Positions 51,017 to 59,318 of a stretch of DNA of 64,000 nt are shown here, piece by piece. A program made the translations under genes and the position numbers. Under the pieces are notes generated by a model. The model was not told where the DNA came from. It saw only the letters and a list, made by a program, of their open reading frames with translations, and ran no database searches. This DNA comes from Mycobacterium paraterrae (GTDB lineage: Bacteria; Actinomycetota; Actinomycetes; Mycobacteriales; Mycobacteriaceae), in assembly GCF_022430545.2 (NCBI RefSeq), contig NZ_CP092488.2, positions 744,001-808,000 on the forward strand. The letters are read 5' to 3'. The first letter of the stretch is position 1. Each line of letters begins with the position of its first letter.

Positions 51017-52180
51017 TCAGGCGCTCGCCAGTTCGGCGGCCTTGTCGGCGGCCTCGTCCATCGTGGGCACGAGCGTCACCAGCGGGTGGTTGGCTTCGGT
51101 GAGGATCCGTCGGCCTTCGTCGACGTTGTTGCCGTCGAGTCGCACGACGAGCGGCTTGTTGGCGTCGTCGCCCAGAATCTCCAGCGCCTTGACGATGCCG
51201 TTGGCGACCGCGTCACACGATGTGATGCCGCCGAAGACATTGACGAACACGCTCTTGACCTGCGAGTCACCCAAAATGACGTCCAAGCCCGCGGCCATCA
51301 CCTCGGCCGAGGCGCCGCCGCCGATGTCGAGGAAGTTGGCCGGCTTGACGCCGCCGTGCTTCTCACCGGCATAGGCGACGACGTCGAGGGTCGACATGAC
51401 CAGTCCCGCGCCGTTGCCGATGATGCCGACCTGGCCGTCGAGCTTCACGTAGTTGAGGTCGTGCTCCTTGGCCTTGAGCTCCAGCGGGTCGGTGGCGTCG
51501 CGGTCCTCGAATTCGACGTGGGCGGGCTGGCGGAAATCGGCGTTGCCGTCGAGCGTGACCTTGCCGTCGAGCGCCAGGATCTGGTCGTCAGGCGTGCGCA
51601 CCAACGGGTTGACCTCGACCAGGGTGGCGTCCTCGCCGACGAAGACCTCCCACAGCTTGGCGATGGTCACTGCGGCGGCATCGAGGACCTCGGCCGGCAA
51701 GTGGCCCTGCTCGGCGATCGAGCGGGCGAACGACTCGTCGACACCCTTCACAGCGTCAACCGGGACCTTGGCGAGCCGTTCGGGCTTGGTGGCCGCCACT
51801 TCTTCGATCTCCATGCCGCCCTCGACCGAGCACATCGCCAGGTACGTCCGGTTGGCCCGGTCGAGCAGGAAGGAGATGTAGTACTCCTCGGCGATATCGC
51901 TGGCCTCGGCGACCAGCAGCTTTTTCACGACGTGGCCCTTGATGTCCAGCCCGAGAATGTTTTTCGCGTGATTGAAAGCGTCGTCCGGGGTGGCGGCGTA
52001 TTTCACGCCACCGGCTTTACCTCGTCCGCCAACCTTGACCTGCGCCTTGACCATGACGGGGCGCCCGATCTCTTCGGCGATGGCCTTGGCCCCTTCGGGG
52101 GTGTCAGTCACCCGGCCGGGAGTCGTGGGGACGTTGTGCTTGGCGAACAGTTCTTTTGCCTGGTACTCGAAAAGATCCAT
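51017..52180 (-). CDS. sucC: Succinyl-CoA synthetase beta subunit
   Basis: The 387-residue subunit starts MDLFEYQAKELFAKHNVPTTPG, with the ATP-grasp domain (MVKAQVKVGGRGKAGGVKYA, VEVNPLVRTPDDQILALDGKV) and the C-terminal CoA-ligase domain (NGAGLVMSTLDVVAYAGEKHGGVKPANFLDIGGGASAEVM, FVNVFGGITSCDAVANGI). It is the first gene of sucCD, divergent from the M23 peptidase with 227 bases between the annotated starts. Confidence 0.97.
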   Translation of the reverse strand: MDLFEYQAKELFAKHNVPTTPGRVTDTPEGAKAIAEEIGRPVMVKAQVKVGGRGKAGGVKYAATPDDAFNHAKNILGLDIKGHVVKKLLVAEASDIAEEYYISFLLDRANRTYLAMCSVEGGMEIEEVAATKPERLAKVPVDAVKGVDESFARSIAEQGHLPAEVLDAAAVTIAKLWEVFVGEDATLVEVNPLVRTPDDQILALDGKVTLDGNADFRQPAHVEFEDRDATDPLELKAKEHDLNYVKLDGQVGIIGNGAGLVMSTLDVVAYAGEKHGGVKPANFLDIGGGASAEVMAAGLDVILGDSQVKSVFVNVFGGITSCDAVANGIVKALEILGDDANKPLVVRLDGNNVDEGRRILTEANHPLVTLVPTMDEAADKAAELASA

Positions 52181-52407
52181 GGGCTCACTTCTGTGTGTCG
52201 GCCTTTTATGAGCGGACTAAGTTTTCGGTTGTCCGCTTGCGGGAACTGTATCGAGACGGTCAGAGTGTCCCGCCATGGGCACCGACGGATGTGGCAGATC
52301 TCACCGGAGCGCGGCGAGTGATCCGAGTCACAAACGCGACGGGATTTCTGGCTTAACTTGCGACGCCTCGCGCCTGACGGTTAACGTCTCAGAGTCCAGA
52401 TAACGTT

Positions 52408-53460
52408 ATGGTTACGGCTCGAAGGACAATCAGGTTGACCCAGCAAATCCCGGCGTCGTCTCCTGTTCGAGGAGAGCTCTCGGCGTCGAGCGACCGCCGG
52501 CCAGCCGTCCACCGCAACGAAGTCACCGACATCATCCCCTTCAACGAGTTCGGACGGCTCGCCGATTCGACCTTCAGCGAGAACTCGGTCTTCGACAAAG
52601 AAGCGCAGGTCCTCAGCGCTCCTGAGCTCGACGACTTGGACGAGACGGACAACCTCGTCGTCCGCGATCTCATCGGGCCCAGCGTTTCCGAGCGGCGCCT
52701 GACCCCACTCGAGCGTGGCACGAGCCGGGCCCGCAGCGAAGCCGGATCCCGGCCGGGTCGCGCACTGCACCGCAAACAGTTGACCGGTGCCACCCGGGGT
52801 CGAGTTTTGATCAGTTCGCTGGCCGCCGGCGCCGCCGCAGCCGCCGCGCACTCGGCCACCGAGGCTCCGCGGCATTCGAAGACCGAGACCGTGCTTGCCG
52901 CTCAGTCGGCGGGAACCGGTCCGATCAGCACATCCGACGGTGGCATGCAGATGGTCACCGTCCAACCGGCCGCCAACGTCGCCGTGCACAACGCCGAACT
53001 GGCCCACGGCGTCGCGTTCGCCCAAGAACGTGCCCAGCGTGAGGCACGCCTACAGCAGCCGCTCTTCGTGATGCCGGTCAAAGGCGTCTTCACCTCGGGC
53101 TTCGGCTACCGCTGGGGTGTGCTGCACGCCGGGATCGACATCGCGAACTCGATCGGCACCCCCATCCACGCGGTCTCCGACGGCGTGGTGATCGCCGCGG
53201 GCCCGACCGCCGGCTACGGCATGTGGGTCAAGCTGCGCCACGCCGACGGAACGGTCACGCTATACGGCCACGTCAACACCACGCTGGTCAGCGTGGGCCA
53301 ACGCGTGATGGCCGGCGACCAGATCGCCACCTTGGGCAACCGCGGCAATTCCACGGGGCCGCACTGCCACTTCGAGGTGCTGCTGGGCGGCACTCAGCGG
53401 GTCGACCCGGTGCCGTGGCTCGCGAAGCGCGGCTTGTCCGTCGGTACCTTCGCCGGTTGA
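52408..53460 (+). CDS. M23 (LytM) peptidase-domain protein
   Basis: The 350-residue protein (Rv0950c homologue) has a polar N-terminal third with VHRNEVTDIIPFNEFGRLADSTF, one Ala-rich hydrophobic helix (VLISSLAAGAAAAAA, about residues 132-146), a coiled segment, and a C-terminal LytM domain with metal ligands in HAGIDIAN and GPHCHFEV. With all ligands present it could be an active peptidoglycan endopeptidase. ATG 52408 directly follows a TAACGT hexamer (52401-52406), so the transcript may start inside the annotated gene; the in-frame TTG 52435 behind GAAGGA (52421-52426) may be the true start. Confidence 0.88.
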   Translation: MVTARRTIRLTQQIPASSPVRGELSASSDRRPAVHRNEVTDIIPFNEFGRLADSTFSENSVFDKEAQVLSAPELDDLDETDNLVVRDLIGPSVSERRLTPLERGTSRARSEAGSRPGRALHRKQLTGATRGRVLISSLAAGAAAAAAHSATEAPRHSKTETVLAAQSAGTGPISTSDGGMQMVTVQPAANVAVHNAELAHGVAFAQERAQREARLQQPLFVMPVKGVFTSGFGYRWGVLHAGIDIANSIGTPIHAVSDGVVIAAGPTAGYGMWVKLRHADGTVTLYGHVNTTLVSVGQRVMAGDQIATLGNRGNSTGPHCHFEVLLGGTQRVDPVPWLAKRGLSVGTFAG

Positions 53461-53461
53461 T

Positions 53462-54007
53462 GTGACGAACCCGAGTAACCCCAGCTCCGCCAATCCCGAA
53501 ACGCGCATCATTCGGCGCGCACCCACCGGCCCGATGCCACAGGCCGTCGATGACGCGCGCACGACCTTCATCTCCCGCCCGCCGGCGCCGCCGCAGCCGC
53601 AGTTCGCACCGGCCCCGCCGCCGGCGCCGTTCGGCGAGCCAAGCCGCACGACGGCCGTGGCCGCCGCTGCCGTCAGCATCGTCAGCGGCTGGGCCACCTC
53701 GGTGGTGGCGACCGACCTGATCGCCGGTTGGTGGCACTCGGATCGTCTGTTTTGCGTTGCGGTGGCATTCCTGGCGCTGGTGTTTGCTTTGTCCACCATT
53801 TCCGGAGTGATTCTGCTGTTGCTGCGTCAGCCGCTGAGCCGCTACCTGATCGTGGCCGGCGCCGTGGTCGCGATCCTGACCTACCTCGGGGTGTTCATCG
53901 CCGGGGCGCGGGTGGCCTGGGTGGTGCATACGCTGCCGCTGCTGCCGATCATCAGCGCCGTGCTGACAATGCTGCCGCGCACCCGGGACTGGCTGCTCGA
54001 AGATTAG
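53462..54007 (+). CDS. Four-helix membrane protein with Pro-rich N-terminus
   Basis: The 181-residue protein has a disordered Pro/Ala/Arg N-terminus (about 1-62) and four membrane helices (VAAAAVSIVSGWATSVVA, FCVAVAFLALVFALSTISGVILLLL, YLIVAGAVVAILTYLGVFIAG, LPLLPIISAVLTMLP). GTG 53462 is 1 base after the M23 stop, so the two are co-translated and may act together at the envelope. The last 4 bases overlap the convergent uvrD1. The function is unknown. Confidence 0.82.
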   Translation: MTNPSNPSSANPETRIIRRAPTGPMPQAVDDARTTFISRPPAPPQPQFAPAPPPAPFGEPSRTTAVAAAAVSIVSGWATSVVATDLIAGWWHSDRLFCVAVAFLALVFALSTISGVILLLLRQPLSRYLIVAGAVVAILTYLGVFIAGARVAWVVHTLPLLPIISAVLTMLPRTRDWLLED

Positions 54008-56328
54008 AGCTTGGCCACCGGCGCGTGGTTGTGCATCAGTTTGACCCGGCCCGAACTGCCGAAATCGATCAACGACATGGCCGATTCCCCGATACCTGAC
54101 ACTTCTTCGACGCGGCCGAGACCGTACTTGTCGTGGGTGACCCGGTCGCCTGGTTCGAGCACCAGCAGCGGTCGCTTGCTCGCGCCGCTGCGGGTGGGCG
54201 ACGGACGCGGGGCGCCGAACCGGCCGGCACCGCTCACCGGCGCACTGTACGACGGGGTCGGGTCGGTGCGCCGCCAGTCGATCAGCTCCTGCGGAATCTC
54301 GCGCAGGAAGCGCGATTCCGGGTTGAGCATCGGCTGCCCCCACGACGACCGAACCTTCGCCCGGCTGAGGAACAGCCGCTGCCGCGCCCGGGTGATTCCG
54401 ACGTAGGCCAGCCGACGCTCCTCGGAGAGTTCGGCCGGATCGCCCAGCGCCCGCATGTGCGGGAACATGCCGTCTTCCCAGCCGGTGACGAACACGACCG
54501 GGAACTCGAGCCCCTTGGCGGTGTGCAACGTCATCAGCGTCACCACACCGGCTGTGTGCTCGGGGATTTCGTCGGTGTCGGCGACCAGCGACACGCGCTC
54601 CAAAAATTGCGCGAGCACCCCCGTGTCCGGCACGTCCTCGTCGTCGAGGTCGGCCCCCAGCGCCTGCGCGTTGGCCAAGTCGGTCGCGAACTCGTGTGCG
54701 ACGCTGACGAGTTCGTTGAGGTTGTCAAGCCGGGCCAGGTCCTGCGGATCGGATGACGACTCCAGCTCCGCGCGATATCCGGTGCGTTCCAGCACCGCCT
54801 CGACCATCTCGCCGAGATCGCCTTCGGACGAGGCGAGCTTGGTACGCAGTTCGTCCATCATCTCGACGAAACCCGCAATTGCCTTGGCGGACCGCGTGTT
54901 CAGCAACGGGACCTTGCCCTCTGCCGCGGCTTCCAGCGCGTCGGCGAAGCTTGACCCGGTGTTTTCGGCGTACACCGCCACGCACGCTTCGGCCCGGTCA
55001 CCGATGCCCCGGCGGGGCGTGTTGAGGATGCGGCGCAGGCTCACCGCATCGCCTGGATTGTCCAGCACCCGCAGGTAGGCGACGATGTCGCGGATCTCCC
55101 TGCGCTCGTAAAAGCGCACTCCCCCAACGACTTTGTAAGGGATACCGGCGCGGATGAACACCTCTTCCAGCGACCGCGACGAGTTGTTGGTGCGATAAAA
55201 GACCGCCACGTCGTTGTAGGTGATCTCCCCGTTGGCGGCCAGCGCATCGATCTCCTCGGCGATGAACCGCGCCTCGTCGTGCTCGTTGTCGGCGACGTAG
55301 CCGACGATCAGCTCGCCGGCGCCCTCGTCAGTCCATAACCGCTTGTCCCGCCGGGAGGGGTTGCGCGAGATGACGGAGTTGGCCGCCGACAGGATGTTCT
55401 GCGTGGAGCGGTAGTTCTGCTCGAGCAGGATCGTCGTGGCGTTCGGATAGTCGCGCTCGAAGTCCTCGATGTTGCGGATGGTCGCTCCGCGGAACGCGTA
55501 GATCGACTGGTCGGCGTCACCGACCACGCACAGCTCGCCCGGCGGTACCCCGTCTTCGCCGGGTTCAAGATCGCGGCCGACCAGCTCGCGCACGAGCACG
55601 TACTGCGCGTGGTTGGTGTCCTGGTATTCGTCGACCAGGATGTGCCGGAAACGCCTCCGGTAGTGGTCGGCGATCTGCGGAAAGGCCTGCAAAACCGAGA
55701 CCGTCTCGCCGATCAGGTCATCGAAGTCGAGCGCGTTGGCCACCCGCAGACGCTGTTGGTATTCGGCGTAGACCGCCGCGACCGTGCGTGACAAGTCGTC
55801 GGACTCGTCGGAGAGGTCAGCCAGCGCCTGCTGCGGGTCGATCAACTCGTTCTTCAGGTTGGAAATCGCATTGGCCAGCAGTCGCGGCGAATACCGCTTG
55901 ATGTCGAGGCCCATGTCCTTGCCGATCATCTGCAGCAGACGGCGCGAATCGTCGGCGTCGTAGATCGAGAAGTTGGAGTTGAGGCCCGGGATCAGCGACG
56001 CCTGGTTGCGCAGAATCCGCACGCAGGTCGAGTGGAAGGTCGACACCCACATCGACCGCGCCCGCGGGCCGACCAGCGCGGCGACCCGCTCACGCATCTC
56101 CGCCGCGGCCTTATTGGTGAACGTGATGGCCAGCACCTGGCCCGGGCCGACGTCGCGCGCGGCCAGTAGGTAGGCGATGCGACGGGTCAGCACGGCCGTC
56201 TTGCCCGAGCCGGCACCGGCCACGATCAGCAACGGAGAACCCTCGTGCAGCACCGCTTGACGCTGCTGGGGGTTGAGTCCGTCGAGAAGGTGATCAGTCT
56301 CGGATTCGGTTACGCGCGCACTCGTCAT
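54004..56328 (-). CDS. uvrD1: ATP-dependent DNA helicase UvrD1 (PcrA-like)
   Basis: The 774-residue SF1A helicase has the Q motif (LNPQQRQAVLH), Walker A (AGAGSGKTAVLTRR), motif Ia, Walker B (VDEYQDTNHAQYVLV), motif III (DADQSIYAFRGA), motif IV (LEQNYRSTQNIL) and motifs V/VI (LMTLHTAKGLEFPVVFVTG, YVGITRARQRLF). The C-terminal Tudor-like domain (VLEPGDRVTHDKYGLGRVEEVSG) is the one used for RNA polymerase or Ku contacts in homologues. It acts in nucleotide excision repair and transcription-coupled repair. It is divergent from the chorismate mutase leader. Confidence 0.96.
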   Translation of the reverse strand: MTSARVTESETDHLLDGLNPQQRQAVLHEGSPLLIVAGAGSGKTAVLTRRIAYLLAARDVGPGQVLAITFTNKAAAEMRERVAALVGPRARSMWVSTFHSTCVRILRNQASLIPGLNSNFSIYDADDSRRLLQMIGKDMGLDIKRYSPRLLANAISNLKNELIDPQQALADLSDESDDLSRTVAAVYAEYQQRLRVANALDFDDLIGETVSVLQAFPQIADHYRRRFRHILVDEYQDTNHAQYVLVRELVGRDLEPGEDGVPPGELCVVGDADQSIYAFRGATIRNIEDFERDYPNATTILLEQNYRSTQNILSAANSVISRNPSRRDKRLWTDEGAGELIVGYVADNEHDEARFIAEEIDALAANGEITYNDVAVFYRTNNSSRSLEEVFIRAGIPYKVVGGVRFYERREIRDIVAYLRVLDNPGDAVSLRRILNTPRRGIGDRAEACVAVYAENTGSSFADALEAAAEGKVPLLNTRSAKAIAGFVEMMDELRTKLASSEGDLGEMVEAVLERTGYRAELESSSDPQDLARLDNLNELVSVAHEFATDLANAQALGADLDDEDVPDTGVLAQFLERVSLVADTDEIPEHTAGVVTLMTLHTAKGLEFPVVFVTGWEDGMFPHMRALGDPAELSEERRLAYVGITRARQRLFLSRAKVRSSWGQPMLNPESRFLREIPQELIDWRRTDPTPSYSAPVSGAGRFGAPRPSPTRSGASKRPLLVLEPGDRVTHDKYGLGRVEEVSGIGESAMSLIDFGSSGRVKLMHNHAPVAKL

Positions 56329-56398
56329 GACGGACCCAATTTACCGCCGTTCGCCGACACCTTTGCGCCGGAACGCCTGCGAGTGGCACACTCAGTTC

Positions 56399-56458
56399 GT
56401 GCTCAACGCGCAGTGGCGATTTTTCTACGGGTACCGGCCTGCGGTGCCCGTGGTGTAG
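56399..56458 (+). CDS. Aromatic-rich leader peptide of chorismate mutase
   Basis: A 19-codon ORF (GTG 56399 to TAG 56456-56458) encodes MLNAQWRFFYGYRPAVPVV. Within seven residues it holds one Trp, two Phe and two Tyr, the three end products of chorismate. This is what a ribosome-mediated attenuator leader needs. No clear Shine-Dalgarno site precedes the GTG; a CACACT hexamer 6 bases upstream (56387-56392) could be a -10 giving a leaderless transcript. The last codons run into the first hairpin of the attenuator. Confidence 0.75.
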   Translation: MLNAQWRFFYGYRPAVPVV

Positions 56459-56501
56459 CTGCTTCCCAGAGCCCCGCGGTCCGCTTCCGGATCCGGGGCT
56501 C
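56429..56501 (+). promoter_or_regulatory. Transcription attenuator upstream of chorismate mutase
   Basis: Four segments can be drawn. Segment 1, GGGTACCG (56429-56436), overlaps the Tyr codon of the leader and pairs with segment 2, CGGTGCCC (56442-56449). Segment 2 (GCGGTGC, 56441-56447) can instead pair with segment 3 (GCCCCGC, 56471-56477) with one mismatch. Segment 3 with segment 4 (GAGCCCCG 56469-56476, CGGGGCTC 56494-56501) forms the terminator-like stem, extended by six inner pairs to a CTTC loop and followed by GTCTCTTGTG. Ribosome stalling at Phe/Tyr codons would favour 2:3 and read-through. Confidence 0.7.
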
Positions 56502-56572
56502 GTCTCTTGTGTGAGGCCCGAAAACGGATGACACCGCAACCACCTCCACACAACGAGAATTCGGAGTCGGAA

Positions 56573-56836
56573 ATGACCATCGAAACAGAAGACCACATCG
56601 ACATCGACGAGCTGCGGCTCGAGATCGATCGGCTCGACGCCGAGATCCTGGCTGCGGTCAAGCGCCGCGCCGAGGTATCCCGGGCGATCGGCAAGGCCCG
56701 GATGGCTTCCGGTGGCACCCGCCTGGTGCACAGCCGCGAGATGAAGGTCATCGAGCGGTACAGCGAGCTCGGCCCCGAGGGCAAGGACTTGGCGATGCTG
56801 CTGCTTCGGTTGGGCCGCGGTCGACTAGGCCACTAG
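56573..56836 (+). CDS. Intracellular chorismate mutase (AroQ-delta type)
   Basis: The 87-residue all-helical enzyme (Rv0948c homologue) has IDELRLEIDRLDAEILAAVKRRAEVSRAIGKARMASGG and ends RLGRGRLGH, the short AroQ type that in M. tuberculosis needs complex formation with DAHP synthase for full activity. It converts chorismate to prephenate for Phe and Tyr. ATG 56573 is preferred: GGAG lies 6 bases upstream and it matches the 90-residue M. tuberculosis enzyme. In-frame ATG 56528 would add 15 residues (MTPQPPPHNENSESE). An aromatic leader peptide and attenuator precede it. Confidence 0.94.
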   Translation: MTIETEDHIDIDELRLEIDRLDAEILAAVKRRAEVSRAIGKARMASGGTRLVHSREMKVIERYSELGPEGKDLAMLLLRLGRGRLGH

Positions 56837-56903
56837 CCAGCTGTTCACCAGGCTTTCAGCGGCGACACCGGCGGCACCTCACCGACCTGACTACTGTCGA
56901 GGG

Positions 56904-58568
56904 ATGACTGCGGTTGACCAGATTCCCGACATCTCAGCGACCCCGGCATGGAAGGCGCTGGAGCAGCACCATCGACAGATCGGCGAGACGCACCTTCGTC
57001 AGCTTTTCGACGAGGACCCCGATCGCGGCCGCGAGTTCAACCTGACTGTCGGCGACCTCTATATCGACTACAGCAAACACCGCATCAACCGCGAGACGCT
57101 GAAGTTACTGGTCGAGCTGGCCCACGCCGCCAACCTCGAGCAGCACCGCGCCGCCATGTTCGAGGGAAAGCACATCAACGTCTCGGAAGACCGTGCGGTG
57201 CTGCACACTGCGCTGCGCCTGCCGCGGGACGCTTCGCTGACGGTCGACGGACAGGACGTGGTCGCCGACGTGCACGAAGTGCTGGACCGGATGGGCGATT
57301 TCACCGACCGGCTGCGCAGCGGCGAGTGGACCGGCGCCACCGGCAAGCGGATCAGCACCGTGGTCAACATCGGCATCGGCGGCTCGGACCTCGGCCCCGT
57401 GATGGTGTACCAGGCGCTGCGGCATTACGTCGACGCCGGCATCACCGCGCGGTTCGTCTCCAACGTCGACCCCGCCGACCTGATTGCCAAGCTGGCCGAT
57501 TTGGACCCGGCCACAACGCTTTTCATCGTCGCCTCGAAGACCTTCTCTACGCTGGAGACGTTGACCAACGCCACCGCGGCCCGGCGGTGGTTGACCGATG
57601 CGCTCGGCGACGACGCGGTGGCCAAACACTTCGTCGCGGTCTCGACCAACGAGAAGCTGGTCGCCGAGTTCGGCATCGACACCGACAACATGTTCGGCTT
57701 CTGGGACTGGGTTGGCGGCCGCTACTCTGTCGACTCGGCCATCGGACTTTCGGTGATGGCGGCCATCGGCCGAGAAGCGTTCGCGGACTTCCTGTCTGGG
57801 TTTCACATCGTCGACGAGCACTTCCGGACCGCGCCGCTGGAGTCCAACGCACCCGCACTGCTCGGGCTGATCGGATTGTGGTACTCCGACTTCTTCGACG
57901 CCCAGTCCCGCGCGGTGCTGCCCTACTCCAACGACCTGGCCCGCTTCGCCGCCTATCTGCAACAGTTGACGATGGAGTCCAACGGCAAATCGGTCCGCGC
58001 CGACGGCACCCCGGTGACCACCGACACCGGTGAAATCTTCTGGGGCGAACCGGGAACCAACGGGCAACACGCGTTCTATCAACTCCTGCACCAGGGCACC
58101 CGGCTGGTACCGGCCGACTTCATCGGCTTCAGTCAGCCCACCGACGACCTGCCCACCATGGACGGCACCGGCAGCATGCACGACCTGCTGATGAGCAACT
58201 TCTTCGCCCAAACGCAGGTGCTGGCGTTCGGCAAGACGGCCGAGGAGATCGCCGCCGAGGGCACTGCGGCGGATGTGGTGCCGCACAAGGTAATGCCGGG
58301 CAACCGCCCGACCACCTCGATCCTGGCCACCCGGCTCACTCCGTCGGTTGTCGGCCAGTTGATCGCGCTCTACGAGCACCAGGTCTTCACCGAAGGTGTC
58401 ATTTGGGGCATCGACTCGTTCGACCAGTGGGGCGTCGAGCTGGGCAAGACGCAAGCGAAGGCCCTGCTGCCGGTGATCACCGACGATGCCCCTCCCCCAG
58501 CGCAATCCGACAGCTCAACCGATGCGTTGGTCCGTCGCTACCGAGCCCAAAGAGGCCGGGCCGACTAG
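56904..58568 (+). CDS. pgi: Glucose-6-phosphate isomerase
   Basis: The 554-residue enzyme interconverts glucose-6-phosphate and fructose-6-phosphate. It shows NIGIGGSDLGPVMVYQAL, the sugar-phosphate binding VASKTFSTLETLTNA, the catalytic Glu region FWDWVGGRYSVDSAIGLS, a catalytic His in GTNGQHAFYQLLHQGT and the C-terminal Lys in WGVELGKTQAKALLP. ATG 56904 is well placed. Its stop overlaps the convergent SDR by 4 bases. Confidence 0.97.
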   Translation: MTAVDQIPDISATPAWKALEQHHRQIGETHLRQLFDEDPDRGREFNLTVGDLYIDYSKHRINRETLKLLVELAHAANLEQHRAAMFEGKHINVSEDRAVLHTALRLPRDASLTVDGQDVVADVHEVLDRMGDFTDRLRSGEWTGATGKRISTVVNIGIGGSDLGPVMVYQALRHYVDAGITARFVSNVDPADLIAKLADLDPATTLFIVASKTFSTLETLTNATAARRWLTDALGDDAVAKHFVAVSTNEKLVAEFGIDTDNMFGFWDWVGGRYSVDSAIGLSVMAAIGREAFADFLSGFHIVDEHFRTAPLESNAPALLGLIGLWYSDFFDAQSRAVLPYSNDLARFAAYLQQLTMESNGKSVRADGTPVTTDTGEIFWGEPGTNGQHAFYQLLHQGTRLVPADFIGFSQPTDDLPTMDGTGSMHDLLMSNFFAQTQVLAFGKTAEEIAAEGTAADVVPHKVMPGNRPTTSILATRLTPSVVGQLIALYEHQVFTEGVIWGIDSFDQWGVELGKTQAKALLPVITDDAPPPAQSDSSTDALVRRYRAQRGRAD

Positions 58569-59314
58569 GCGAACCGCTTGGCCAACGACAGCGGCATCAT
58601 CCTGAGCAGCGCCACCAGTGGGCCCCACGGCCACCACGGCACGGCTGCCCGACCGGGTTCACGCTCGATCGCGGCGACCAACGACCTGACCCCAGTTTCG
58701 TTGTCCACCATAAGCATTGTGCTCTGGGACTTGGCCGTCATCTCCGACTCGATGTAACCCGGCTCGATCACTGACACCCTGATCGGGCCCTTGGCGTATT
58801 CGGCGCGCAGCGATTCGCCGAGCGAACTCAGGCCGGCTTTGCTTGCTGCGTAGGCAGCCTTTACACCGGGCACGCCCCTCGATCCGAGTACCGACGAGAT
58901 CAGCACCAAGTGCCCCGACCCCTGCGCTGTGAACATTTCCAACGCGGCTTCGATCTGCACCAGCGCGGCGACCAGGTTGGTTTCGATGGTCGCCTTATTT
59001 GCCCACACCTTCCCGGAGCCGAGCCGGGCGCCCTTGCCGATACCGGCATTGACGATCACCCGGTCGATGCCACCCAACGCGTCGGAGAGCTCGGCGAATA
59101 CCTTGGGCACCTGGTCGTGGTCGGTGACGTCCAAAGCCGCGATCGCGACCTTTGACGCTGGATACTGTTGCGCCAGTTCATCTTTCAGTGCATCCAGGCG
59201 GTCCGTGCGACGGGCACACAGCGCCAGGTCCCTGCCCTTGGCGGCGAACGCGCGGGCCATCCCGGCGCCCAGGCCGGAGCTCGCACCCGTAATCAGGATT
59301 TTCTGCCGTGTCAT
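58565..59314 (-). CDS. Short-chain dehydrogenase/reductase (Rv0945-like)
   Basis: The 249-residue classical SDR has TGASSGLG, DVTDHDQV, NAGIG, the catalytic Ser-Tyr-Lys (ISSVLGSRG...YAASKAGL) and PGYIESEM. A C-terminal hydrophobic segment (WWPWGPLVALLRMMPLSLAKRFA) may attach it to the membrane or form a substrate lid, as in mycobacterial lipid reductases. GTG 59314 is 4 bases after the Fpg-like stop on the same strand, so both are probably in one transcript. The substrate is unknown. Confidence 0.88.
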   Translation of the reverse strand: MTRQKILITGASSGLGAGMARAFAAKGRDLALCARRTDRLDALKDELAQQYPASKVAIAALDVTDHDQVPKVFAELSDALGGIDRVIVNAGIGKGARLGSGKVWANKATIETNLVAALVQIEAALEMFTAQGSGHLVLISSVLGSRGVPGVKAAYAASKAGLSSLGESLRAEYAKGPIRVSVIEPGYIESEMTAKSQSTMLMVDNETGVRSLVAAIEREPGRAAVPWWPWGPLVALLRMMPLSLAKRFA

Positions 59315-59318
59315 CTGC

